This document shows positions 18,593 to 27,669 of a stretch of DNA of 64,000 nt, in pieces (within the stretch, counting starts at the first letter, position 1; each line of letters begins with the position of its first letter). Position numbers and translations under genes: made by a program. Under the pieces are notes generated by a model, which worked only from the letters and a program-made list of their open reading frames with translations, was not told the DNA's origin and did not search any database. This DNA comes from Actinoplanes italicus (GTDB taxonomy: Bacteria; Actinomycetota; Actinomycetes; Mycobacteriales; Micromonosporaceae). The stretch lies in NCBI RefSeq assembly GCF_003001815.1, contig NZ_PVMZ01000033.1, positions 1-64,000 on the forward strand, read 5' to 3'.

Positions 18593-18606
18593 GTGAAACG
18601 TTACCC
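18593..18606. promoter_or_regulatory. LacI-type operator A
   Basis: GTGAAACGTTACCC, centred on AACGTT, lies 17 bases upstream of the LacI regulator 2 start codon. It matches the CG-centred palindromes typical of LacI-family repressors. Confidence 0.7.
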
Positions 18607-18737
18607 ACCATAGAGATCATCGTGGCCATGCGGAAGCTGAAGCTCTGCGAACGGGTCCCGCCAGCGAGTGCTCAGATTCGTGGTCGCGAACCTCTTGACG
18701 CTGTTCGGCACGCGCTCGTAAGGTCGGCGAAACATTT

Positions 18738-18752
18738 GGAAAACGTTACCCA
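18738..18752. promoter_or_regulatory. LacI-type operator B
   Basis: GGAAAACGTTACCCA lies in the divergent region between LacI regulator 2 and the permease operon. It shares AACGTTACCC exactly with operator A. Confidence 0.7.
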
Positions 18753-18815
18753 CATCACTCCGGCGCCGTGGTGGCCGCCCCGATGCGGCGTCGGTGCCGC
18801 GGCCGTCCACCTGAT

Positions 18816-18831
18816 CATGAAACGATTCAGC
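18816..18831. promoter_or_regulatory. LacI-type operator C
   Basis: CATGAAACGATTCAGC is a near-palindrome (TGAAACGATTCA) ending about 15 bases before the permease GTG start and just ahead of its ribosome binding site, a position suited to blocking transcription. Confidence 0.55.
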
Positions 18832-18845
18832 AAGGTGGGTTCTCC

Positions 18846-19778
18846 GTGACAACCGAACTGCAAAAACGACTCCCGGAACGGACCGCGGTCGCGACCCGGT
18901 CCCGCCGGGGACGTGCCGCGCCACCCTGGTGGTTCACCGTCCCGGCGCTGCTGCTGTTCACCTTCGTCGTGCTCGTCCCGAGCGCCCGCGGCGTCTACTA
19001 CGCCTTCACCGACTGGGACGGCCTCGACCCGGACCTCGCGTTCATCGGGCTGGACAACTTCACTGCCATCGCCGACGACCCGGACGCTCTGCAGGCCATC
19101 TGGCACACCCTGCTGGTCGCGGTGGCGATCACCGTCCTGCAGAACGGCTTCGGCCTGCTGCTCGCCCTCGGCGTCAACACCATGATCAAGAGCCGCAACT
19201 TCCTGCGGGCGCTGCTGTTCGCCCCGGCTGTCATCGCTCAGATCGTCACCGCCTACCTGTGGCGCAACCTGCTCAGCCCGGATGGCGCGGTGAACAGTCT
19301 GCTCAGCGCGGTGGGTCTGGACTCCTGGCGGCAGAACTGGCTCGGCGACCCCGACCTCGCCCTGTGGATGATCGTGCTCGTCGTGGTCTGGCAGTACGCC
19401 GGCTACTCCATGGTCATCTTCATCGCCGGCCTGCAATCGATCCCCAAGGAGATCTACGAAGCGGCCGCCATCGACGGCAGCGGCCCGATCCGCCGCTTCT
19501 GGTCGGTGATCCGCCCACTGCTGGCGCCGGCCCTCACCATCAACCTGATGCTGTCGATCATCGGCGGGATCAAGCTGTTCGACCAGGTCTACGCGCTCAC
19601 CGGCGGCGGGCCCGGGCACGCCACCGACACCATCTCCACGCTCATCTACAAGGACGCGTTCACCCTCGGCGAGTTCGGCTACAGCATCGCCCTCGCCGTC
19701 GTGCTGACCGCCATCGTCGCGATCATCTCCGCAGGCCAGTACGCCGTCCTGAACCGCAACGAGAAGGCCGCGTCATGA
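18846..19778 (+). CDS. Sugar ABC transporter permease, first subunit (MalF/UgpA type)
   Basis: A 310-residue inner-membrane permease with a GTG start at 18846 preceded by AAGGTGGG. Six membrane spans are visible, beginning WFTVPALLLFTFVVLVPSA. The EAA loop, EAAAIDGSGPIRRFWSVIRP, contacts the ATPase. It overlaps the next gene by ATGA. The family is the CUT1 (oligosaccharide) class. No ATP-binding gene is present in the operon, so a shared multi-sugar ATPase (MsiK-like) encoded elsewhere probably energises it. Together with rhamnosidases it likely imports rhamnosylated glycosides. LacI-type operators sit directly upstream. Confidence 0.93.
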   Translation: MTTELQKRLPERTAVATRSRRGRAAPPWWFTVPALLLFTFVVLVPSARGVYYAFTDWDGLDPDLAFIGLDNFTAIADDPDALQAIWHTLLVAVAITVLQNGFGLLLALGVNTMIKSRNFLRALLFAPAVIAQIVTAYLWRNLLSPDGAVNSLLSAVGLDSWRQNWLGDPDLALWMIVLVVVWQYAGYSMVIFIAGLQSIPKEIYEAAAIDGSGPIRRFWSVIRPLLAPALTINLMLSIIGGIKLFDQVYALTGGGPGHATDTISTLIYKDAFTLGEFGYSIALAVVLTAIVAIISAGQYAVLNRNEKAAS

Positions 19779-20596
19779 ACCGCTACACCCGGCGTACCCT
19801 CGCGCTCGAAATGCTCATGATCGCGGTAGCGATCGTCTTCGCCTTCCCGGTCTACGTCCTGGTCAACCTCGCGATCCGGGCACCGTCCGACACCTCGTCA
19901 CCGATCAGCCCCACCACCGCACCCACCCTCGCCAACTTCACCCAGGCCTGGCAGGAAGGCGGTCTCGGCGGCGCCCTGATCAACAGCGTCATCGTCACCG
20001 CGGTCAGCGTCCTGATCGTGCTCGCCGTGTCGTCGCTGGCCGCCTACCCCCTCGCACGCTCCACCGCGCACTGGTCCCGCGGCACCTTCCTGGTGATCAT
20101 GCTCGGCCTGATCCTGCCGTTCCAGCTCGCCGCGCTGCCGCTCTACCAGACCATCCGCGACCTCGGCCTGCTCGGCTCTGTCTGGTCGCTGATCCTCTTC
20201 TACTCCGGGTTGCAGGTCCCGTTCACCACGTTCCTCGACGTCGGCTTCCTACGGGCGCTGCCCCGCGACTTCGAAGAGGCCGCCACCATCGACGGCTGCG
20301 GGCCGCTGACCGCGTTCCGCTACGTCGTGCTGCCGATGCTCAAGCCGATCACGGTGACTGCACTGGTGCTCAACACGGTCAGCGTGTGGAACGACTTCTT
20401 CACCCCACTGCTCTACCTGTCCGGCAGCGACCAGCAGACCATGCCCGTCGCGGTCGCCGGCTTCGTCGGCCAGTTCGTCTCCGACTGGAACCTCATCTTC
20501 GCCGCCCTGCTGATCAGCATCGTCCCGGTCCTCGCGGTCTACCTGGCCCTGCAGCGCAGCATCATCAACGGATTCGCGGGAGGGCTGAAGGGATGA
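19775..20596 (+). CDS. Sugar ABC transporter permease, second subunit (MalG/UgpE type)
   Basis: A 273-residue permease translationally coupled to the first (ATGA overlap at 19775-19778) and to the rhamnosidase gene after it (ATGA at 20593). The first span is MLMIAVAIVFAFPVYVLVNL. The EAA loop reads EEAATIDGCGPLTAFRYVVL. Spans near TFLVIMLGLILPFQLAAL and LIFAALLISIVPVLAVYLAL are typical of CUT1 MalG-type subunits. It forms the transmembrane pore with the preceding subunit. Confidence 0.93.
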   Translation: MNRYTRRTLALEMLMIAVAIVFAFPVYVLVNLAIRAPSDTSSPISPTTAPTLANFTQAWQEGGLGGALINSVIVTAVSVLIVLAVSSLAAYPLARSTAHWSRGTFLVIMLGLILPFQLAALPLYQTIRDLGLLGSVWSLILFYSGLQVPFTTFLDVGFLRALPRDFEEAATIDGCGPLTAFRYVVLPMLKPITVTALVLNTVSVWNDFFTPLLYLSGSDQQTMPVAVAGFVGQFVSDWNLIFAALLISIVPVLAVYLALQRSIINGFAGGLKG

Positions 20597-23220
20597 TCCC
20601 CTACGGCTTGCAGACAGAACAGCGCATCGAACCCCTCGGCCTCGGCGAACCGCAACCGCGGCTGTCGTGGAAGCTGCGCAGCGACCGGCGTGGCGCGGCA
20701 CAGAGCGCCTACCGCATCACCGCCACCGCCGACGGCGAGACGGTCTGGGACACCGGGCGGCGGCAATCCGCCGACACCATCCTCATTCCCTGGGAAGGCG
20801 CGGGGTTGCGCTCGGCGACCCGCTATCACTGGCGCGTCGAGATCTGGGACGAGACGGGTACGGCGGGGAGCACCGCCGAGACATGGTTCGAGACCGGCCT
20901 GCTGCACCGCGAGGACTGGCCCGCGGTGTGGATCGGCCGGGACCCGGTGGCCCTGCCGCCCGTCGACCCGCCGACCGACGAGGACCTGCTCGCGCCCGGC
21001 CCCGAGGAGGCGCCGCTGTACCTGCGGCACGAGTTCCAGCTGCCGGAACGCCCGGTGCGCGCCCGGCTGTACGCCACCGCCCACGGCGTCTACGAACCGG
21101 AGCTCAACGGCGCCCGCGTCGGCGACCGGGAACTCGCGCCTGGCTGGACCGAGTACCACCACCGGATCCAGTACCAGACCTACGACGTCACCGAGCAGGT
21201 GCGAGCCGGCGACAACACCCTCGCGGCGGTCGTCGCCGACGGCTGGTGGAGCGGCTACGTCGGGTTCGATCCACGCCGCCCGGCCCGCCACTACGGCGAC
21301 GCACCCGGATTCCTCGCCCAACTGGTGGTGGACCTCCCGGACGGATCCCAGCAGACCATCGCCACCGGCAGCGACTGGACCGAGAGCGACGGCCCGATCC
21401 GGGCCGCCGACCTGATGATGGGCCAGTACGTCGACGCCCGCCGCGCCGTGTCCGGCAACCGGCCGGTCGCTGTGCTCGACACCGCGGTCGGACCGCTGGT
21501 CGCTGAGCCGGACGAGCCGATCCGGGTTGTCACCGAGCTGCCGGCCGTCGCGGTGGACCGGCGGGCGCCGGACCGGTTCGTCATCGACTTTGGGCAGAAC
21601 TTGGTCGGCCGGGTGCGGCTGACGTTGCCGGGAATGCCCGGCGGCCGGCGGATCACCGTCCGGCATGCCGAGGTGCTGGAGGACGGTGAGCTCTACGTCG
21701 CGAACCTGCGCCGGGCCGCCGCCACCGATACCTACCTCACCGCCGGCGGCGACACCGAGGTCTTCGAACCGCGGTTCACCTTCCACGGCTTCCGGTACGC
21801 CGAGGTCACCGGCTGCACCGAGGCACCCGGCGCGGTGGCCCGGGTGCTGCACAGCGACACTCCCTGGACCGGCCGGTTCGAGTGCGACGACCCGATGGTC
21901 AACCAGCTGCACGCCAACATCGGCTGGGGGCAGCGCGGCAACTTCGTCGCCGTACCCACCGACTGCCCGCAACGCGACGAACGACTCGGCTGGCTCGCCG
22001 ACGCGCAAGTGTTCGCGCCGACCGCCACCCGCAACGCCGACGTGTCCGCGTTCTTCGCACGGTGGCTGCGCGACGTCGTCGACGGCCAGAACGACGACGG
22101 CGCGTTCCGCGACGTCGCCCCGATCATCGCGTTCGAGCGGGAGGGCGCCCCGGCCTGGGGCGACGGCGGCGTCATCATCCCGTGGCTGCTCTGGAAGACC
22201 TACGGCGACCGGCGCGTCCTCGAGCGCAGCTTCGACGCGATGGCCCGGTGGGTCGAGCACATCCACCGGCACAACCCCGGCCTGCTCTGGGAGAACCGCA
22301 CCGGCAACTCCTACGGCGACTGGCTGCAGGTCGACGCCGAGACGCCGCGCGACGTCCTCGCCACCGCCTACTTCGCGCGCAGCACACAGATCGTGGCCCA
22401 GGCCGCCGAGGTGCTGGGCCGCCCGGCTGCTGGGTACCGGTCGTTGCACGCCGCAGTCACGGAGGCGTTCCAGGACGCGTTCGTCGGTGACGACGGCAGC
22501 GTCAAGGGCAGCACCCAGACCGGGTATCTGCTGGCGCTCGCGTTCGGCCTGCTTCCGGACACCATGGTCGACGCGGCCGTCGGTCACCTGGCCGCCGACA
22601 TCGAGCGCCGCGGAAACCGGTTGACCACCGGCTTCGTCGGGGTGTCGTTGCTGTGCCCGGTGCTGTCCGAGCACGGCCGCGCCGATCTGGCCTACGCGTT
22701 GCTGCACCAGGAGGAATACCCGTCCTGGGGCTACTCGATCCGGCACGGCGCCACCACGATCTGGGAGCGTTGGGACGGCTGGACCGACCACGGCGGCTTC
22801 CAGTCCGCGGCGATGAACTCGTTCAACCACTACAGCCTCGGCAGCGTCGGCGACTGGCTCTACGGCCGGGTCGCCGGCATCGACCAAACCCCCGACTCGG
22901 TCGCCTACGCCGAGCTGCTGCTGCGCCCCACCCCGGGCGGGCTCCTCACCTGGGCCAGCGCCGAACAGGAGACCGCCCGCGGCCTGGTGGCCTGCGGCTG
23001 GTCCCGCGACGACGACCGGCTCACCGTGACTGTCACGGTGCCGCCGGGCTGCACCGCCGTACTGCAGATCCCGACCGCCGACCCCGGCAGCGTGCGCGAG
23101 AACGACCTGCCCGCCACCGAAACAGCCGGGGTCATCCAGGCCGAACCGTCCGCCGCAGGTCTCACCCTGCGGCTGACGTCCGGCCGCTACACCTTCACCG
23201 CTTCCACCACCCCCGTCTGA
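20593..23220 (+). CDS. GH78 alpha-L-rhamnosidase, intracellular
   Basis: An 875-residue enzyme with no signal peptide (MIPYGLQTEQRIEPLGLGEP). The N-terminal beta domains are typical of bacterial rhamnosidases (PRLSWKL, YRITA, RYHWRV). The (alpha/alpha)6 catalytic domain carries the conserved DCPQRDERLGW block (about 457-467), containing the general-acid region, and WERWDGW (about 724-730), with the general-base Glu. GGFQSAAMNSFNHYSLGSVGDW is a family signature. It removes terminal alpha-L-rhamnose from imported glycosides. It overlaps permease 2 by four bases, so uptake and cleavage are coupled in expression. Confidence 0.93.
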   Translation: MIPYGLQTEQRIEPLGLGEPQPRLSWKLRSDRRGAAQSAYRITATADGETVWDTGRRQSADTILIPWEGAGLRSATRYHWRVEIWDETGTAGSTAETWFETGLLHREDWPAVWIGRDPVALPPVDPPTDEDLLAPGPEEAPLYLRHEFQLPERPVRARLYATAHGVYEPELNGARVGDRELAPGWTEYHHRIQYQTYDVTEQVRAGDNTLAAVVADGWWSGYVGFDPRRPARHYGDAPGFLAQLVVDLPDGSQQTIATGSDWTESDGPIRAADLMMGQYVDARRAVSGNRPVAVLDTAVGPLVAEPDEPIRVVTELPAVAVDRRAPDRFVIDFGQNLVGRVRLTLPGMPGGRRITVRHAEVLEDGELYVANLRRAAATDTYLTAGGDTEVFEPRFTFHGFRYAEVTGCTEAPGAVARVLHSDTPWTGRFECDDPMVNQLHANIGWGQRGNFVAVPTDCPQRDERLGWLADAQVFAPTATRNADVSAFFARWLRDVVDGQNDDGAFRDVAPIIAFEREGAPAWGDGGVIIPWLLWKTYGDRRVLERSFDAMARWVEHIHRHNPGLLWENRTGNSYGDWLQVDAETPRDVLATAYFARSTQIVAQAAEVLGRPAAGYRSLHAAVTEAFQDAFVGDDGSVKGSTQTGYLLALAFGLLPDTMVDAAVGHLAADIERRGNRLTTGFVGVSLLCPVLSEHGRADLAYALLHQEEYPSWGYSIRHGATTIWERWDGWTDHGGFQSAAMNSFNHYSLGSVGDWLYGRVAGIDQTPDSVAYAELLLRPTPGGLLTWASAEQETARGLVACGWSRDDDRLTVTVTVPPGCTAVLQIPTADPGSVRENDLPATETAGVIQAEPSAAGLTLRLTSGRYTFTASTTPV

Positions 23221-23244
23221 TCCATCTCCACAGTGGGAGAACCC

Positions 23245-24507
23245 ATGCGCACACGCAGAATGACGGCCGTCGCCGCCGCGATGACCGCCGCCACCCTGAT
23301 GGCCGCCTGCTCCAGCGGGACCAACTCCGGCGACAGTGGTGACAACCAGACGTTGACCATCGCGTCGGTCGACCAGGGTTCCGTCGAGAAGGTTGTCGAC
23401 GCGTTCAAGGCCGCCAACCCCGGTGTCACGGTCAACCTGACCACCAGCGGCGCCGACCAGTACCAGCAGCAGATCCGGACCCAGCTGTCGTCCGGCACCG
23501 CGCCCGACGTGATGACCGTGTGGCCCGGCAACGGCAACCCGGGCGCCACCTACGTCATCGCCAAGCCGGGTTACCTGCTCGACCTGTCCGACCAGCCGTG
23601 GGCCGCGCAGCTGCCGGAGGCGTTCAAGAAGGTCGCCCAGTACGAGGGCAAGACCTACAACGCGCTGTTCGGGCTCAACGGCATCGGCGCCGTCTACAAC
23701 GACCAGGCCATGACCAAGGCCGGCCTGACCGCGCCGGGCACGTGGACCGACCTGCTGAAGTTCTGCAAGGACGCGGCCGGTAAGGGCACTCCCGCCTTCG
23801 CCCTCGGCATCCAGGACAACTGGGTCACCCAGATCGCCCTGTACGCGCTGACGGCCACCACCGTCTACGGCGCCGACAAGGATTTCGACACGAAGATGGC
23901 GGCCGGGCAGGCCACCTTCGCCGGCTCGCCGTGGACCACCGCGATGGCCAAGTACCAGGAGATGAACAGCGCTGGCTGCTTCCAGAAGGACCCGTTGGGC
24001 ACCAGTTACGAGGCCAGTCAAACGCTGGCGGCTACCGGGAAGACGCTCGGCATCATCCAGGGCAACTGGATCATCGGACTGCTCAAGCAGAAGAACCCCA
24101 GCGGCAAGTTCACCATGAGAGCCCTGCCCGCCACCGACAACCCGGCCGAGTTCATCATGCCCGCGGCCGCCGGCGCCGGGTACGGCATCAACGCCAAGGC
24201 GAAGAACAAGAACCTGGCGCTGAAGTTCGTCACCTTCGTGATGTCGCCGGAGGGCATGAAGATCTTCAACGAGGCGCAGGGCAGCCTGCCGACCCTGCCG
24301 GATGCTGGCACCACCGTCGACCCCGGCCTGACCGACCTGACGACGTTCGTCAAGGACAACCGGACCGTGCCGTTCATGGACCAGCTCTGGCCGAACGCGA
24401 AGGTGCAGCAGACCATGCTCAGCGGCCTGCAGGAGGTCTTCAGCAACCAGGCCACCAGTGACGAGGTCCTCAAGGACATGGACACCGACTACAAGGCGGG
24501 ATCGTGA
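23245..24507 (+). CDS. Sugar ABC transporter solute-binding lipoprotein
   Basis: A 420-residue extracytoplasmic binding protein. The signal peptide MRTRRMTAVAAAMTAATLMA ends in a lipobox with Cys (MAACSSG), so it is lipid-anchored. Ribosome binding site GGGAGA. The mature part has the CUT1 binding-protein pattern: QTLTIASVDQGSVEKVVDAF, an early TAPDVMTVWPGN segment, and LKFVTFVMSPEGMKIFNEAQ near the end. It delivers substrate to the two permeases encoded upstream. The position after the intracellular rhamnosidase is unusual but still in the same operon. The stop codon overlaps the ATG of the secreted rhamnosidase (ATGA at 24504, read as GTGAAACG context). Confidence 0.92.
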   Translation: MRTRRMTAVAAAMTAATLMAACSSGTNSGDSGDNQTLTIASVDQGSVEKVVDAFKAANPGVTVNLTTSGADQYQQQIRTQLSSGTAPDVMTVWPGNGNPGATYVIAKPGYLLDLSDQPWAAQLPEAFKKVAQYEGKTYNALFGLNGIGAVYNDQAMTKAGLTAPGTWTDLLKFCKDAAGKGTPAFALGIQDNWVTQIALYALTATTVYGADKDFDTKMAAGQATFAGSPWTTAMAKYQEMNSAGCFQKDPLGTSYEASQTLAATGKTLGIIQGNWIIGLLKQKNPSGKFTMRALPATDNPAEFIMPAAAGAGYGINAKAKNKNLALKFVTFVMSPEGMKIFNEAQGSLPTLPDAGTTVDPGLTDLTTFVKDNRTVPFMDQLWPNAKVQQTMLSGLQEVFSNQATSDEVLKDMDTDYKAGS

Positions 24508-27500
24508 AACGACGTACAGCACTCGGACTGTCCCTCGCCGTGCCCTCCGCAACCTTGCTGACCGGCAGCCCCGCCGAGGCGACCGGCACCAGCCGTGGCC
24601 CTGGCTTGCGAGTCGTCGGCCTGCGCGTCGACGGCCGCGCCGACCAGCCGCTCGGGCTCGACAGCGTGACTCCGGTGCTGAGCTGGCGGTTCGCCGAAAC
24701 CTCATCGGCTGCCGCGGACCGGCAGACCGCCTACCAGATCCGGGTCTGGGACGCCGGCCGTGACCGGCTGCTCTGGGACTCCGGCAAGGTCGGTTCCGCC
24801 GTCCAGTCCGGCGTCCGCTACGGCGGCAAACCGCTCACCTCCCGGCAGCGGCTGCGCTGGCAGGTCCGCGCCTGGGACGCCAACCGGCATGCCACCGACT
24901 GGAGCGCGCCCTCGTCCTGGGAGATGGGCCTGCTCGACCAGGCCGACTGGGGTGCCGCCCGCTGGATCGAACACCCCGGACGGGCCGAGACCCAGCCGAT
25001 GCCGATCTTCGCCCGGCAGTTCACCGCCGACCCGCGCCGCAAGGTCGCCCGGGCCCGGCTGTATCTCTCCGGCGTGGGCATGCACCTGGCTACCGTCAAC
25101 GGCCGCAAGTTGACCGATGAGGTGTTGGCGCCCGGCTACTCCAACTACCAGCTCTCCAGCGAGTACCGGGTCTACGACATCACCGGCGATCTGCAGAAGG
25201 GCAAGAACACCGTCGGGGTACGCCTCGGCAACGGCCCCGCCTACGTCCGGCGCAGCGTCACCAACCCGGCCGTCGGCAGGACCGCGCCGTACTCCTGGTG
25301 GCAGAGCCAGCTCAAGGGTGCCGGCACCCTGGCCACCGACGTCGAGGCCGGCGCCACCACTGTCACGCTGAGCGCCGTAACTGGCTACCACGTCGGCGGC
25401 ACGATCAACGTCGACACCGGCGACGGCGGCGTCAACCTCGAGTCGCGTGTCATCACCGCGATCGGCGCGGACAGCATCACCTTCACGCCCGGCCTGTCCA
25501 AGCCGCACCCGGCCGGGGCCACGGTCACCGGCTCGGGCAACAACGTCGCGGCGAGCGATGCCAGTGCCGGGGCGGCCGTCACACCCCGGTTCATCGCGCG
25601 GCTCGAGATCACGTACGCCGATGGTCGGGAGACGGTGATCGTCTCGGACCGTGAGTGGCGCACCGCGCTGGGCCCGCTGATCACCGATGCCTGGTATTCG
25701 GGCTCGGACTTCGACGCCCGGCGTGAGCAGCCCGGCTGGGATCAGCCTGGTGCTGACCTGTCGGCGGCCGGGAAGCGGCGGGACGGCACGCCCACCGGGT
25801 GGATCACCGCCGGGATCGCGCCGCCGCCGAACCTCGCCACGAAGCTGGGCGGCCGCACCGCACCGCCGATCACGATCGCCGACCGGTACGAACCGGTGAA
25901 GATCACCAACCCGGTGCCGGGCACGTGGGTGTTCGACTTCGGCCAGAACATCGTCGGGTTCCCACTGCTCAAGCTCACCAGCGGCGTGCCGGCCGGCACG
26001 ACGATCCGCATCTCACCGGCCGAATCCCTCGCGGCCGACGGCACTGTGGACCAGGCGTCACTCAAGGGTGGCGGCGGCAGCCGCGGTGTCGACCTGTTCA
26101 ACACCTACACAACGGCCGGGCTGCGCGGCGGGGAGACCTGGCGGCCGGACTTCAACTACTTCGGCATGCAATGGGTGCAGGTCACCGGCCTGCCTCTCGA
26201 CTACGTCCCGGCCAAAGACACGATCACCGGGCTGCGGGTGCAAGCCGAGACGCCGATCGCCGGCGCGGTGACCACGTCGAACGCGCGGGTCAACCGGATC
26301 CACAAGATGGCCTGGTACTCGTTCGCCGGCAACATCATGAGCGTCTTCACCGACTGCCCAGGCCGGGAGAAGCTGTCCTACCCGGCCGACTACACGATGC
26401 CGATGGGCTCCATCCACCGCAACTTTGACCTGTCCGCCTACCTGCGCACCCACGAGCGGCACCTGGTCGAGGGGCAGTCGGTCGCGGACACCCCGATGGC
26501 CGGCAACGTGGCGCTCAAGATCCCGGTCTACGACTGGGGCTATACCGGCCGGTTCGGCGACGAGATCAACTGGGGTAACGCGATCATTCTGGTGCCGGGC
26601 TTCCTGCGCCAGCTGTACGGCGACACCGAGACGGCGGCCCGCTACTACGAGCCGATGGTGCGGTTCGCTGACTACATCGCCCGGCAGAAGGCGGTCGGCA
26701 ACATCGTCGACGCTGCCCTGGCCGACTGGGTGTCGGCCGAGCCGGTCTCCGGCCGCATCACCGGCACGTGGGGCTACTACCTGATGATCAGGGAGCTGGC
26801 CGAGCTGGCCCGCCTGACCGGACATCAGGCGGACGCTGCCAAGTACACGACCCTCGCGGGCGACATCAAGACGGCGTTCAACAACGCCTTCTGGGACCCG
26901 GCCCGGCGCCTCTACGCGGACAACGGCGCTGTTTCCCAGTCCGCGCAGGCGCTCGCCCTGGACGCCGGTCTCGTGCCCGAGCCCGAGCGGCAGGCGGTCC
27001 TTGACGGCCTGGTGGCGATGATCTACGCGTTCCACCCGAACGGTGACGGCCCGCATTTCAGCGGCGGCACCATCGGCATGGCCCCGATCGTGCGGGCACT
27101 GTCGGCCGGCGGCCGCGACGACGTGCTCTGGGACCTGATCCAAGAGGACGAGCAGCCCAGCTACGGCTACTTCATGGAGTCCACCGTCGCCAACCCGGGC
27201 GGCATGACGACCATGGGGGAGCGGTGGAACCGCGGCGACTCCAAGAACCACATGATCCTCGCCCAGATCGAGGAGTGGTTCCACGCCGGCCTGGCCGGCA
27301 TCCGCGCCGCCGAGGGCACCACCGCCTACCGTGAGCTGGTCGTCCAGCCCAAGGTCGTCGGTGACCTGACCTTCGTCAAGGGCCACTACACCACGCCGCA
27401 GGGCACCGCCCGCTCCGAGTGGAAGCGCGAGGGCAACCGGCTGCGGCTGACCGTCACCGTCCCGCCGAACACCGCCGCCCTCATCCAGGTGCCGACGTTG

Positions 27501-27608
27501 GGCGGCCGGGTCACCGGTACCCCGCGCCGGGCGAAGTTCCTGCGCACGGACGGTGGCTACGCCGAATACCAGGTGCCGTCCGGCACCTATACCTTCACCA
27601 CCCGATGA
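24504..27608 (+). CDS. GH78 alpha-L-rhamnosidase, exported
   Basis: A 1034-residue enzyme whose GTG start at 24504 overlaps the binding-protein stop. The N-terminus MKRRTALGLSLAVPSATLLT carries twin Arg and a hydrophobic core, so export, possibly by Tat, is likely. An inserted module of about 90 residues at roughly 275-365 (ATTVTLSAVTGY, INVDTGDGG) interrupts the N-terminal domains and may be carbohydrate-binding. The catalytic domain has DCPGREKLSY (about 616-625) in place of the DCPQRDERLGW block, and GERWNRGDSKNH (about 903) with the base Glu. Sequence differences from the intracellular GH78 suggest a different substrate, such as polysaccharide or flavonoid glycosides outside the cell. Confidence 0.9.
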   Translation: MKRRTALGLSLAVPSATLLTGSPAEATGTSRGPGLRVVGLRVDGRADQPLGLDSVTPVLSWRFAETSSAAADRQTAYQIRVWDAGRDRLLWDSGKVGSAVQSGVRYGGKPLTSRQRLRWQVRAWDANRHATDWSAPSSWEMGLLDQADWGAARWIEHPGRAETQPMPIFARQFTADPRRKVARARLYLSGVGMHLATVNGRKLTDEVLAPGYSNYQLSSEYRVYDITGDLQKGKNTVGVRLGNGPAYVRRSVTNPAVGRTAPYSWWQSQLKGAGTLATDVEAGATTVTLSAVTGYHVGGTINVDTGDGGVNLESRVITAIGADSITFTPGLSKPHPAGATVTGSGNNVAASDASAGAAVTPRFIARLEITYADGRETVIVSDREWRTALGPLITDAWYSGSDFDARREQPGWDQPGADLSAAGKRRDGTPTGWITAGIAPPPNLATKLGGRTAPPITIADRYEPVKITNPVPGTWVFDFGQNIVGFPLLKLTSGVPAGTTIRISPAESLAADGTVDQASLKGGGGSRGVDLFNTYTTAGLRGGETWRPDFNYFGMQWVQVTGLPLDYVPAKDTITGLRVQAETPIAGAVTTSNARVNRIHKMAWYSFAGNIMSVFTDCPGREKLSYPADYTMPMGSIHRNFDLSAYLRTHERHLVEGQSVADTPMAGNVALKIPVYDWGYTGRFGDEINWGNAIILVPGFLRQLYGDTETAARYYEPMVRFADYIARQKAVGNIVDAALADWVSAEPVSGRITGTWGYYLMIRELAELARLTGHQADAAKYTTLAGDIKTAFNNAFWDPARRLYADNGAVSQSAQALALDAGLVPEPERQAVLDGLVAMIYAFHPNGDGPHFSGGTIGMAPIVRALSAGGRDDVLWDLIQEDEQPSYGYFMESTVANPGGMTTMGERWNRGDSKNHMILAQIEEWFHAGLAGIRAAEGTTAYRELVVQPKVVGDLTFVKGHYTTPQGTARSEWKREGNRLRLTVTVPPNTAALIQVPTLGGRVTGTPRRAKFLRTDGGYAEYQVPSGTYTFTTR

Positions 27609-27611
27609 GAC

Positions 27612-27650
27612 CCGGCCCGGCCTCCGCACCGTCCGCGGAGGCCGGGCCGG
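27612..27650. terminator. 16-bp perfect hairpin terminator
   Basis: CCGGCCCGGCCTCCGC at 27612-27627 pairs perfectly with 27635-27650 around a 7-base loop. It starts 3 bases after the exported rhamnosidase stop codon and probably ends or attenuates the main operon before the GH1 gene. Confidence 0.75.
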
Positions 27651-27669
27651 TCACGGCGAGAGGCACCAC

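Noticed and set aside
20539..24705. A 1388-residue minus-strand open frame
   Set aside because: It lies exactly opposite the rhamnosidase and binding-protein genes, which have clear family motifs and ribosome binding sites. Its sequence is low-complexity, Gly/Val/Asp/Arg-rich shadow coding typical of high-GC DNA.
26058..27629. A 523-residue minus-strand open frame
   Set aside because: Antisense shadow of the exported GH78 enzyme; no recognisable motifs or ribosome binding site.
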